NCBI GenBank assembly: GCA_041392475.1 | Contig: JAWKLZ010000001.1 | Location: forward strand, 3,472,001-3,536,000 | DNA: 64,000 nt | Direction of reading: 5' to 3' | From: Chitinophagales bacterium | GTDB lineage: Bacteria > Bacteroidota > Bacteroidia > Chitinophagales > UBA2359 | Shown: positions 7,576-16,766 of the stretch, in pieces | Layout: the number at the start of each line of letters is the position of its first letter | How positions within the stretch are numbered: position 1 is the first letter of the stretch | The notes under the pieces: model-generated | What the model saw: only the letters and a program-made list of their open reading frames with translations | Databases searched by the model: none | Told to the model about the DNA's origin: nothing | Translations under genes and position numbers: made by a program

Positions 7576-10500
7576 ATGAAAAATATTTTACTTTTCAACC
7601 TATCCTTCTTCTTAAACATAGCTTTGGTATATGGTCAATATACAGAGCATTTGTTAACGCTTCGTGCCAATACTGTTCAAGGAATTGATGTAGGAGACAT
7701 AGATGGTGATGGAGCCTTAGATGTTTTGTCTGTTTCGTCGAAAGACAACAAATTGGCTTGGTATCCGAATGAAGGAAATGGAGTCTTTGATTTTCAAATT
7801 GTTATACCATCTTCTTTAATCCAACCAAGAATATTGACTACCCTTGACTTTGATAAAGATGGTGATATAGATGTAATAGCTGGAGGTCTTGGTGGGTATA
7901 AAATTGTTTGGCATGTCAACAATGGCAATGGAGTGTTCACAGAGGAGGTCGTCATTCCTGATAGTTTTGAAGATCCTTCAAAAATCATGTCGGCAGATAT
8001 GGAAGGTGATGGAGACTTGGATATTGTAATAGCTGGAGACGGCATTTTCTGGCACCAAAACAATGGTACAGAAAGTTTTGTACGCAAAACAATCAGTGGT
8101 AGTGGCGGAGTGAGTGACTTTGCACTTACCGATTTTGACAAGGATGGAGACACGGATGTAATTACGTTGGATTTAAGCAAAAACAAACTCATAAAATATG
8201 AGAATATGGGAGCGAGTGTTTTTCAAGCCGAAGAATTAATAGATGTAGGCTTTTTCTTAGGGAAATCATCTATGGCAGATTTGAATGGAGATGGTTGGAC
8301 AGATATTGTTTTCACCGATTTTATTGCAACTAAAGTGTCTTGGCTATCGAATCAAGGTGATGGAAGCTTTGGAAATGAGCAAATTATTAATGCTTCTATA
8401 CCTTGGGCTAAATACGTTTCAACCGCAGATTTGAATGGAGATGGGCATATAGATGTATTTGTAAGCCCTGATTCTGAAAATAATATTCACTATTTTTTGA
8501 ACGAAGGAAATGGCACATTTACCACGCATGAACCTATTACATCAAGTAGTTTTCTTTCTTCTGGGCTTTTAGCTGCAGACCTCAACCAAGATCAAATACT
8601 GGATATTCTTTGGAGTTCGGCTTCAAGCAGTACGATTGCATGGAACGCTGGTGATGGCAACAATGCATTCGGTACAGAAAATAGAATTACTACCGAAACC
8701 CCCTATCCCAAAACACCTTTTGCTATGGATGTGGACAAGGATGGAGATTTGGATGTGTTGAACATCAGTCCTTTGAGCTGGCATGAAAATAAAGGGAATA
8801 AGCAATTTGGTGCATTGAAGCCTATTTATCATACAAGTGTTTCTCATGTTATCATCAAAGATTTAGACTCGGACGGTTATGAAGATTTGATTACATCTTC
8901 TTACGAAACACTTTCATGGTTTCCAGGAAACAGTCAAGGTTTTGATCCAGAAATAATCATTGTGGAGGATTTGTATTGGGTAGAAAGTCTGGACGTTGCA
9001 GATTTGGACAAAGATGGAGATTTAGACATTGTGGTTGTGAATGATACAGATAATGAAATCCTTTGGTTTCCCAATAAAGGTGGTGCTGCATTTGGAGAAT
9101 CTCGTTTGATAACAGAGAATTTTAGACAAATAGAAGCTCTCAAACTTGCAGATATTAATCAAGATGGAACGATGGATGTCATTGCAGGAACAACCACTTT
9201 GGAAGACAGAATTGAATGGTTTTCCAACAATGGAGAAGGCGTATTTGAAGCGAAAGGTATCATTGCAGAAGATATTGGAGCTATTTCCACTGACTTTGTA
9301 ATTGACATGGATTTAGACGGTGATTTGGATATAATATTTGCTAGCAGTTTTCTTGAAGAAATTCGAGTTGCAAAAAACGATGGAATGGGTAATTGGTCTG
9401 CTCCTGTTACGGTTTTTGAAAATGGTTCTTCGTCCAAGATTGTAGGTCTTACCGACATCAATGGCGATAAGCTTCTCGATATATTGTACAATACAACTAT
9501 TAACTCTGCCCTGTACATCACTATTCAAACAGAATTGGGAGTATTTGATACACCATTGAAAATTAGCAACATTACGAGTAATTATGCTCATAGTGTGGAT
9601 TTGGACTTAGATGGCGATTTGGATGTATTGAGTACAGGGAATTTTATCAAAACCCTTGTTTGGTATGAGAATACAATAGACCAAGATAAACATCCTATTG
9701 TCGGTTTCACTTACTTTGATGTGAACGAAAATGGACTTCGAGAATCCAATGAGCCTCCGTTGGTTAATCACCCCATTCTTTTATCTCCCAATGAAAACCT
9801 CACCTTCTCCAAATCTAATGGCAATTTTACCTACATTGTATCGCCTGACGAATATGTACTGCAAACCGAATCGATTGGAATCTGGAAACTGACCAGTGCG
9901 GATGAATCCTACGAAATCAACTTACTCCAAGAAGAAACTGCCAATCCTTATCTTTTTGGTTTTGCTCCCCAACGACACAAGACAGAAGTACGCCCATTCT
10001 TATTAGGCAATCCCACTCGCTGCAACAGCGAAGTTTCTTATTGGCTGGACTATCGAAATACAGGTACAGCTATTGCCAAAGGAACTATTTCCTTAGAAGT
10101 CGACGAATTGCTGGCTTTTGTATCTTCCAATCCAGAACCCGATGAAATAGAGGAAGGTAAATGGATTTGGAATTTTGAAGATCTTTATCCAAGTCAAAAT
10201 GACAGAATAGAAATTCACTTTCAGACACCTGACGAATCTCATATCGGAGAAATACTCAATGTCAAAACAACGCTACATTTTTTCATTAACGACCAACTCA
10301 GTCACTACCCTCTCACCGATGAATACAACTCCGAACTCCTCTGCTCCTACGACCCCAACGACAAACTCGTTCGCTCCAACCTATTAGGACAGTCCGAATT
10401 TGCCTACATCAAAGACACGATTTACTACACCGTCCGCTTCCAAAACACAGGAAACGACACCGCCTTCAATATCAGAATAGAAGACCTATTGGACAAAAAA

Positions 10501-11049
10501 CTGGATTGGACAACTTTCCGTCCCATCACTGCAAGCCACGACTACCGAACCGTACTGAACCGTCAAACAGGCCTAGCGACTTTCTATTTTGACGATATTA
10601 TGCTGCCCGACAGTACCACCAACGAAGTAGAAAGTCATGGTTTTGTGACCTTTGCCATTGCTTCTTTGGCAAATGTGGGCGACAAAACGAAGGTCGACAA
10701 TACCGCTTCTATCTTTTTTGACTTCAATCCTCCAATCATCACCAATACTGCAATAATCACCTTGATTGAACAGGTCGAAACGGATATTGAGGTATTGGAT
10801 AATGGATATTCGATATTGATTTTCCCCAACCCTTTTTCTACCCACACCACCATTGAAGTAGAGGGTTTACCACAAGGCAATTACCAATTGCAGCTAATGG
10901 ACATTCTCGGCAGAAAATTGAAGGAATTAGATTTGGAGAATGGTAACGTGGATTTGGAGAGAGGGAATTTGGCGAGTGGGGTGTATTTGTTTCGGATTTT
11001 GACGGATGAGAATAGGATTTTGGGGAGTGGGAAGGTGATGGTGGAATAA
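7576..11049 (+). CDS. Large FG-GAP/VCBS repeat protein with T9SS type A sorting domain
   Basis: An 1157-residue secreted paralogue of the preceding protein. I start it at ATG 7576, where a signal peptide begins (MKNILLFNLSFFLNIALVYG); the open frame extends 34 codons upstream but without a sensible N-terminus. It carries about fourteen FG-GAP/VCBS blades with calcium loops (DIDGDGALDV, DFDKDGDIDV, DLNGDGWTDI), then an SdrD-B-like segment (VGFTYFDVNENGLRESNEPP), a DUF7619-like region with the signature CSYDPNDK followed by YTVRFQNTGNDTAFNIRIED, and a type A sorting domain from FPNPFSTHTTIEVE. The blade number is double that of its neighbour, as expected from internal duplication. No catalytic motif is visible; a surface adhesin or ligand-binding role is likely. 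Confidence 0.88.
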   Translation: MKNILLFNLSFFLNIALVYGQYTEHLLTLRANTVQGIDVGDIDGDGALDVLSVSSKDNKLAWYPNEGNGVFDFQIVIPSSLIQPRILTTLDFDKDGDIDVIAGGLGGYKIVWHVNNGNGVFTEEVVIPDSFEDPSKIMSADMEGDGDLDIVIAGDGIFWHQNNGTESFVRKTISGSGGVSDFALTDFDKDGDTDVITLDLSKNKLIKYENMGASVFQAEELIDVGFFLGKSSMADLNGDGWTDIVFTDFIATKVSWLSNQGDGSFGNEQIINASIPWAKYVSTADLNGDGHIDVFVSPDSENNIHYFLNEGNGTFTTHEPITSSSFLSSGLLAADLNQDQILDILWSSASSSTIAWNAGDGNNAFGTENRITTETPYPKTPFAMDVDKDGDLDVLNISPLSWHENKGNKQFGALKPIYHTSVSHVIIKDLDSDGYEDLITSSYETLSWFPGNSQGFDPEIIIVEDLYWVESLDVADLDKDGDLDIVVVNDTDNEILWFPNKGGAAFGESRLITENFRQIEALKLADINQDGTMDVIAGTTTLEDRIEWFSNNGEGVFEAKGIIAEDIGAISTDFVIDMDLDGDLDIIFASSFLEEIRVAKNDGMGNWSAPVTVFENGSSSKIVGLTDINGDKLLDILYNTTINSALYITIQTELGVFDTPLKISNITSNYAHSVDLDLDGDLDVLSTGNFIKTLVWYENTIDQDKHPIVGFTYFDVNENGLRESNEPPLVNHPILLSPNENLTFSKSNGNFTYIVSPDEYVLQTESIGIWKLTSADESYEINLLQEETANPYLFGFAPQRHKTEVRPFLLGNPTRCNSEVSYWLDYRNTGTAIAKGTISLEVDELLAFVSSNPEPDEIEEGKWIWNFEDLYPSQNDRIEIHFQTPDESHIGEILNVKTTLHFFINDQLSHYPLTDEYNSELLCSYDPNDKLVRSNLLGQSEFAYIKDTIYYTVRFQNTGNDTAFNIRIEDLLDKKLDWTTFRPITASHDYRTVLNRQTGLATFYFDDIMLPDSTTNEVESHGFVTFAIASLANVGDKTKVDNTASIFFDFNPPIITNTAIITLIEQVETDIEVLDNGYSILIFPNPFSTHTTIEVEGLPQGNYQLQLMDILGRKLKELDLENGNVDLERGNLASGVYLFRILTDENRILGSGKVMVE
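10720..11049 (+). repeat. Direct repeat, sorting-domain DNA cassette (copy C)
   Basis: Partner of the 7141-7470 repeat: the same length, in the same reading frame, ending at the stop codon. Differences cluster at PFSTHTTIEVEGLP versus PFSDYTTIEVNKLP. Confidence 0.85.
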
Positions 11050-11071
11050 AAAACGATTATTAGACAATTTT

Positions 11072-11227
11072 TTAGACTTTGGACGAAAGAAGTAGGAAGT
11101 AAGATGTAAGATATAAAGAGTTGATAATCAAAATCTTAACCTATCGGCGTAATTGAGTGTAAATAATTGGTTATTAATCAATTAAGCTCTTACTTCTTGC
11201 ATCTTTGCTCCTTCGTCCAAAGTCTAA
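11072..11227. mobile_element. MITE-like element, copy 1
   Basis: A 156-bp element with terminal inverted repeats TTAGACTTTGGACGAA (left) and its exact complement (right). It is flanked by the direct repeat ACAATTTT at 11064-11071 and 11228-11235, an 8-bp target-site duplication. It has no open reading frame. A second copy at 42711-42865 shares most of the sequence (for example TTGATAATCAAAATCTTAA inside) but has a different flanking duplication, so the element has moved. The transposase must be elsewhere. It lies between the convergent ends of the FG-GAP and beta-helix genes. Confidence 0.85.
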
Positions 11228-11248
11228 ACAATTTTATGGAGTATATAA

Positions 11249-11335
11249 AGACTTCGGTAGTTTGGTTTCGTAAAAAAAATTAATCCTCCATAAAATCCCG
11301 ATGTAATCTTTTCAAAGGATAAACTACCGAAGTCT
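11249..11335. repeat. 87-bp element bounded by 15-bp perfect inverted repeats
   Basis: AGACTTCGGTAGTTT at 11249-11263 is repeated in exact inverted form at 11321-11335. The inside is AT-rich and without a gene. I see no target duplication next to it. A second, offset inverted pair (TTTTATGGAG 11232-11241 and CTCCATAAAA 11286-11295) crosses its left edge. It could be a small mobile repeat or a long hairpin ending transcription. Confidence 0.55.
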
Positions 11336-11386
11336 CATTTCACATATTTTGTCAAATCACTAAAAAAAACTTGAACGTAGGAGATA

Positions 11387-11422
11387 ATAAAAAATCCCCA
11401 GTAGCTTGTGGCCACTGAGGAT
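11387..11422 (-). terminator. Terminator of the beta-helix protein gene
   Basis: On the minus strand the stem ATCCTCAGT/ACTGGGGAT (one G-T pair) is followed by six T residues. It lies about 40 bp after the stop at 11463. Confidence 0.8.
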
Positions 11423-11462
11423 TTCTTCAATCTGTATAACTCATATTTATGTCATTGCCGTT

Positions 11463-14400
11463 TTACTTAGCAATGTATAATTTTTCGTGATGTATCGTTC
11501 CTGAATCCGTTGTGATTTGGAGTACATACATTCCAGTAGGTAAACTTTCTGAGCTGAAAGGCAATTGATACACTTGACCCGCCTCGGCTTGTCCGTCAAA
11601 AACCCTTGCTACTTCACGTCCGTCCATTGTATAAACAGCGGCCACTATGTTTGTAGATTCTACCAAACTAAATTCGATGGTCGTTGATGCTGCAAAAGGA
11701 TTTGGATAAACTTTCACTCCTTCAAACAATTCACCATCTATATCTGCTTTGGCAATCTTGCCTCTACATCCACCTCTTCTACCGCCACCGCCAGTATTGC
11801 GGCCAACGAAGAATTCTCTAACTACAGTAGTTCCTGCACAATCTGTAACAATTACTTCGTAAGTACCGGATGGAATTCCTGTGATAGTAAAATCGGCAGA
11901 AGCGTCATCAGCTGGTGCAGTAAAATCACTACTACCACTTGTCGGCCCTGAATAGTTGTACGTATATATTCCACAACTATTGTCCCCTCCTTCTACGGTA
12001 ATCGTAAAACTAGCATCTACTTGATAACAATTCTCTGGAACAGTAGTCACGTCCGAAATCTGTGGCAACGGATCAGTTTCTACACCATCGTTGGTAAAGA
12101 CCACGTTTTTGTTGCTACAACCTTCTGCATCTGTCACCGTCAATGTAAATTCTACACCTTGTCCATACACAACTTGGTAATTGATACAACCTGCATCATC
12201 AGATGGATAACTTTGAACAGAAGCAAAACCGCCAGAGAAAATCAATTCTACACTGTAAGGCATCACTCCTCCACAAACTTCTGCAACATATACACTTTGA
12301 CCTGTACCGCTATTGTTAGATACTTGACCTGTACCAGCCAAATTAGGTTGAGGTGTAATATCTCGTTCAAATGAACCAATATCTCTTTGGCCGCTTGTGA
12401 CAGCAATACCACGTTGGTCAGGCGAATTGTCAGCAGGGTCACCTGCGTCAATTGCTGGACTTGCACACAACAATTCATGGGTGAAAGTCAATCCACCATA
12501 ATCTGCCAATACATTCAAGAATGGGTCAATAGGACTTCCACTTGTACCGACCAAATCATTTGCTTGGGCAGTAAATAGTCCTGAACCATCTACTCCAATA
12601 AGGTTGTAATCCAATGAATTGAATGTACCCATACCTGCTACATCTGAAGATGTGTTAGCTGCAACAATGGTACTACTCAAAGTAGCTGTGCCAGAAGACT
12701 GTGCAACTCCACCACCATTGTTAGTAGCGGTATTGTTTGTAACTGTTACAGACTTAAGACTTAGTGTGCCTACGGCAAAAGTACCTCCACCGTTTCCAAG
12801 CGTAGAGTTGCCTGAAATAGTACTGTATTGAATCGTTGCGCTTCCACCATTGACATGAACACCACCACCATTACCAGCAGCACCGTCTGCTATGTTGTTA
12901 GAAATCGTTGAAGTAGTAACTTCCAATGTTCCGCCGTTGTTGAAGATTCCTCCCCCACCGTCATCACCAGAAGGGCCACTTGCCGTATTCCCATCCACAG
13001 TTACATCCGTAAGGGTCATTGTACCAGAACCATTCCACAATCCACCGCCTTCTCTTGCAGCAGTATTGCCATTCACAGTTCCTCTTAGTATCGTCAAATT
13101 ACCTGCATTCGTGATGTGCATTCCACCTCCATTACCAGGTGCAGAACCTGCCATATTGCCATTCAAAACAACATCGGTTAAGGAAGTCATTGTACCATCT
13201 GTAGCTTCAATGCCACCTCCTGCACGCAATGCACTGTTACCAGAAATCTCCGTATCTGAAACGGTCAATGTACCAGAAGCATCATTAAAGATACCACCAC
13301 CACTGCCAGAACCCATGTCTGCCATATTTCCAGTTATCGTTGCATTCGAAACACTTAGCATACCACCAGCATTGAAGATACCGCCACCACCATTATCGGC
13401 TGCCATACCACTTGCTATATTGTTGGTAACAGTTGTGCCATCTACGGTCATCATTCCTGAACCATTCCACAGTCCGCCACCTTCGGCAGCAGCTGTATTT
13501 CCATCTACTGTACCGCCTGTCACCATTGAAGTACCAGGGCCTGTCATGTGTAATCCACCACCATTACCAGGTGAAGAACCTGTACTGTTTCCGAGTAAAT
13601 TTACATTGTTGAGGGTAACAGTACCAGCCGTTACTGAAGAATTGTCTTCAATTCCACCACCTGCTCTTACAGAACTGTTGCCTGAAATTTCACTGTCCTC
13701 TACCGTCAATATTCCACCTACATCGTTTAAGATTCCTCCACCGCTACCAGCAGCACCATCCGCTACATTGTTACTAATCGTTGCATTTATAACACTTACA
13801 ATACCACCAGCATTGAAGATACCGCCACCGCCTTGGTCAAGGGCTGCTCCGCTTGCAGTATTTCCGTCAATTGTTGTTCCATCAACTGTCATGGTTCCTA
13901 CGCCATTCCACAATCCACCACCTTCTAAAGATGCGGTATTGCCACTAACTGTACCACCTGTTACGTTGGAGTCACCCGCACCTGTGATGTGCATTCCGCC
14001 ACCATTTCCTGGGGCCATTGCAGTTGAGTTACCATCTAAAGTTACGTTGGTCAATACTACTCCCAAACCTGCACCAGAATTGTCTTCAATTCCACCACCT
14101 GCTCTGACAGATGTGTTGCCAGATATTTCGCTGTCATCTACCGTCAATGTTGCACCAACATCGTTCAAGATTCCTCCACCACTACCAGCAGCACCATCCG
14201 CTACATTATTGGTAATCATGGCATCATTCGAAATTGCGACAGTACCTGAAAGATTGTAGATTCCTCCACCACCTTGATCAGCACCAGCACCACTTGCAGT
14301 ATTTCCGTCAATCGTTGTTCCGTCAATTGTCATGGTTCCTGCGCCATTCCACAATCCACCACCTTCGGCAGATGCGGTATTGCCACTTACGGTTCCACTT

Positions 14401-16514
14401 ACAATAGTTGCATCTCCTGCGCCTGTGATGTGTAATCCACCACCATTACCTGGGGCCATTGCAGTTGAGTTGTCATCTAAGTTTACATTGGTCAAGAGAA
14501 TTCCTAAACCTGCACCAGAATTGTCTTCAATTCCACCACCTGCTCTGACAGATGCGTTGCCAGAAATTGTTGAGCCATCTACATCCACAACACCACCAAC
14601 ATCGTTCAAGATTCCTCCACCGCTACCAGCAGCACCATCTGCTACATTATTGGTAATCATGGCATTTGAAACTGTGACAAGGCCTGAGAGATTGTAGATT
14701 CCACCACCACCTTGATCGGCACCAGCACCACTTGCGGTGTTGCCGTCAATTGTTGTGCCGTCAACGGTCATTGTTCCTGAACCATTCCACAATCCACCAC
14801 CTTCGGCAGATGCGGTATTTCCACTTACAGTTCCACTTACAATAGTTGCATCTCCTGCGCCTGTGATGTGTAATCCACCACCATTACCTGGGGCCATTGC
14901 AGTTGAGTTGCCATCTAAAGTTACGTTCGTTAATTCTACTCCCAAACCTGCACCAGAATTGTCTTCAATTCCACCACCTGCTCTGACAGATGTGTTACCA
15001 GATATTTCGCTGTCATTTACCGTCAATGTTGCACCAACATCGTTCAAGATTCCTCCACCACTACCAGCAGCACCATCAGCTATATTGTTGGTAATCATTG
15101 CGCCATTCGAGATTGCGACAGTACCTGAAAGGTTGTAGATTCCTCCACCACCTTGATCAGAACCTGCTCCACTTGCAGTGTTTCCGTCAATCGTTGTTCC
15201 GTCAATGGTCATTGTTCCTGCGCCATTCCACAATCCACCACCTTCGGCAGATGCAGTATTTCCGCTTACTGTACCACTTACAATGTTTGCATCTCCTGCA
15301 CCTGTGATGTGCATTCCACCACCATTACCTGGTGACATAGCTGTTGAGTTGCCATCTAAAGTTACGTTGGTTAAATCATTGGTAGTACCAGCAGTAGCTT
15401 CAATACCACCACCTGCTCTTACAGATGTATTGCCTGAAATTTCGCTATCATCTACGGTTAGTGTACCGCCAAAGTTGAGGATTCCACCTCCACTACCAAG
15501 TGCGCCGTCTGCTATGTTGTTGGTAATGGTTGCATTGTCAACATCCAATGTTCCACCACTGTTAAAGATTCCACCACCACCGTCATCGGCTGCTGCTCCA
15601 CCGCTTGCGGTGTTGCCGTCAATCGTTGTGCCATCAACGGTCATTGTTCCTGAACCATTCCACAATCCACCACCTTCTAAAGATGCAGTGTTGTCATTAA
15701 CGGTTCCTCCTGTTATGGTTAAAGTACCAGCACCAGTAATGTGCATTCCGCCACCATTTCCTGGTGCGGCTACGGCAGGCGCAACTCCTGCGTTGTTTTC
15801 GTTTAAGAAAACATCATCTAAAGTAGTGGACGATACTGCTGTAGCTTCAATCCCCCCCCCTGCACGGTTGGCAACATTGCCAATAATGTCACTTGTGGTA
15901 ACGATTAAGGTTCCTCCGTTAAAAATTCCCCCTCCGCTGCCAGATGCTCCATCTGCCACATTATCAAAAACACCAGAAAAATTCTGTATAGTTACAGTAG
16001 CTCCATCATTGTAGATACCACCGCCTCCATTTGTTGAGGCAGCACCGCTCGCAGTACTTTCAAGGATAGCTACATCGTCAATAGTTAGATTAGTAGTACT
16101 TCCACTCACTAAAATAGCACCACCATTATCGGCAACTGCCCCATTGAAGATATCCATACTTTCAAGAACGACTATACCCCCACCACTAATATTGAATATT
16201 CTACCATTGGCATTTCCATCAATTAGTGTTACCAATTGACCGTTACCTGTAATGGTTAGATCCTCTGTTGAAGGTATGGAGATAGCGATTTCACCTGAAG
16301 TAAGCACAATGGCTGCTCCATCTGTAGCAGCATCGAAAGTGATATCATCCGTAACATCTGCATTGGCTAAAGCGTCAATAACTGCTTGTCGGAGTGTTCC
16401 TGCTCCGCTATCGGCTGTGCTTGTCACCACAAAGGATGCTGCGGACAGCGTATAGGTCCCCAAAAGCATAAAAAGGGACGTTAATAAAAGTTTAGACATA
16501 AAATTTCGATTCAT
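11463..16514 (-). CDS. Giant parallel beta-helix repeat protein with T9SS type A sorting domain
   Basis: A 1683-residue cell-surface protein. A signal peptide (residues 1-25, ending TLSAA) leads into a choice-of-anchor Q/Pmp-like beta-helix start (VVTSTADSGAGTLRQAV, typical of such proteins). Then come about seven tandem units of 144-147 residues made of short Gly/Asn/Thr-rich rungs such as GNGGGLHITGAGDATIVSGT, SGNTASAEGGGLWNG, GTTIDGNTASG and SEISGNTSVRAGGGIED. After residue ~1290 are SprB/PKD-like domains with Cys pairs, a Gly/Arg-rich linker (GGGGRRGGCRGK) and a type A sorting domain (KVYPNPFAASTTIEF to the end). No catalytic residues can be picked out; an adhesin or matrix protein is most likely. 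The repeat DNA is so even that the opposite strand also lacks stops over long stretches; those antisense frames are not genes. Confidence 0.88.
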   Translation of the reverse strand: MNRNFMSKLLLTSLFMLLGTYTLSAASFVVTSTADSGAGTLRQAVIDALANADVTDDITFDAATDGAAIVLTSGEIAISIPSTEDLTITGNGQLVTLIDGNANGRIFNISGGGIVVLESMDIFNGAVADNGGAILVSGSTTNLTIDDVAILESTASGAASTNGGGGIYNDGATVTIQNFSGVFDNVADGASGSGGGIFNGGTLIVTTSDIIGNVANRAGGGIEATAVSSTTLDDVFLNENNAGVAPAVAAPGNGGGMHITGAGTLTITGGTVNDNTASLEGGGLWNGSGTMTVDGTTIDGNTASGGAAADDGGGGIFNSGGTLDVDNATITNNIADGALGSGGGILNFGGTLTVDDSEISGNTSVRAGGGIEATAGTTNDLTNVTLDGNSTAMSPGNGGGMHITGAGDANIVSGTVSGNTASAEGGGLWNGAGTMTIDGTTIDGNTASGAGSDQGGGGIYNLSGTVAISNGAMITNNIADGAAGSGGGILNDVGATLTVNDSEISGNTSVRAGGGIEDNSGAGLGVELTNVTLDGNSTAMAPGNGGGLHITGAGDATIVSGTVSGNTASAEGGGLWNGSGTMTVDGTTIDGNTASGAGADQGGGGIYNLSGLVTVSNAMITNNVADGAAGSGGGILNDVGGVVDVDGSTISGNASVRAGGGIEDNSGAGLGILLTNVNLDDNSTAMAPGNGGGLHITGAGDATIVSGTVSGNTASAEGGGLWNGAGTMTIDGTTIDGNTASGAGADQGGGGIYNLSGTVAISNDAMITNNVADGAAGSGGGILNDVGATLTVDDSEISGNTSVRAGGGIEDNSGAGLGVVLTNVTLDGNSTAMAPGNGGGMHITGAGDSNVTGGTVSGNTASLEGGGLWNGVGTMTVDGTTIDGNTASGAALDQGGGGIFNAGGIVSVINATISNNVADGAAGSGGGILNDVGGILTVEDSEISGNSSVRAGGGIEDNSSVTAGTVTLNNVNLLGNSTGSSPGNGGGLHMTGPGTSMVTGGTVDGNTAAAEGGGLWNGSGMMTVDGTTVTNNIASGMAADNGGGGIFNAGGMLSVSNATITGNMADMGSGSGGGIFNDASGTLTVSDTEISGNSALRAGGGIEATDGTMTSLTDVVLNGNMAGSAPGNGGGMHITNAGNLTILRGTVNGNTAAREGGGLWNGSGTMTLTDVTVDGNTASGPSGDDGGGGIFNNGGTLEVTTSTISNNIADGAAGNGGGVHVNGGSATIQYSTISGNSTLGNGGGTFAVGTLSLKSVTVTNNTATNNGGGVAQSSGTATLSSTIVAANTSSDVAGMGTFNSLDYNLIGVDGSGLFTAQANDLVGTSGSPIDPFLNVLADYGGLTFTHELLCASPAIDAGDPADNSPDQRGIAVTSGQRDIGSFERDITPQPNLAGTGQVSNNSGTGQSVYVAEVCGGVMPYSVELIFSGGFASVQSYPSDDAGCINYQVVYGQGVEFTLTVTDAEGCSNKNVVFTNDGVETDPLPQISDVTTVPENCYQVDASFTITVEGGDNSCGIYTYNYSGPTSGSSDFTAPADDASADFTITGIPSGTYEVIVTDCAGTTVVREFFVGRNTGGGGRRGGCRGKIAKADIDGELFEGVKVYPNPFAASTTIEFSLVESTNIVAAVYTMDGREVARVFDGQAEAGQVYQLPFSSESLPTGMYVLQITTDSGTIHHEKLYIAK
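12950..16050 (-). repeat. Tandem coding repeats of 432-441 bp
   Basis: The same DNA block recurs with matching points at 13861, 14302, 14740, 15181 and 15613, giving spacings of 441, 438, 441 and 432 bp; weaker units extend to about 12950 and 16050. The middle units (13.9-15.6 kb) are the most alike, as expected if copy number changes by recombination in the centre. Assembly across this stretch may be collapsed or expanded. Confidence 0.8.
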
Positions 16515-16680
16515 AGGAAAAGGATTTTAGAAATTAATTGAATAGTTTGTTTTGCCGTTGATTGATAGCTACGAGGTTTTTGGATTTTTGGATTATGCCC
16601 TATGAAAAAAAAAAACTCTTTTGATATAGGTAAATATCTAAAACGAAAGCAAATAGTAAGAAGAATGACATTTTTGAAGC

Positions 16681-16719
16681 AAAAAAAATCTGTTAGACAT
16701 TAAAATATCTAACAGATTA
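16681..16719 (-). terminator. Terminator of the DUF1015 gene
   Basis: An 11-bp perfect stem (AATCTGTTAGA at 16687-16697 with TCTAACAGATT at 16708-16718), followed on the minus strand by eight T residues. It separates the DUF1015 gene from the beta-helix gene. Confidence 0.85.
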
Positions 16720-16766
16720 AAAAAACATAAAAAAATATACTAAACTATATATTTAATTCAGATAAA

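Noticed and set aside
12892..15138. Long plus-strand open frames (up to 455 codons) across the beta-helix gene
   Set aside because: They are antisense to a clear gene and arise because the repeat DNA lacks stops in that frame; the translations are Pro/Ser/Val repeats without start or family features.
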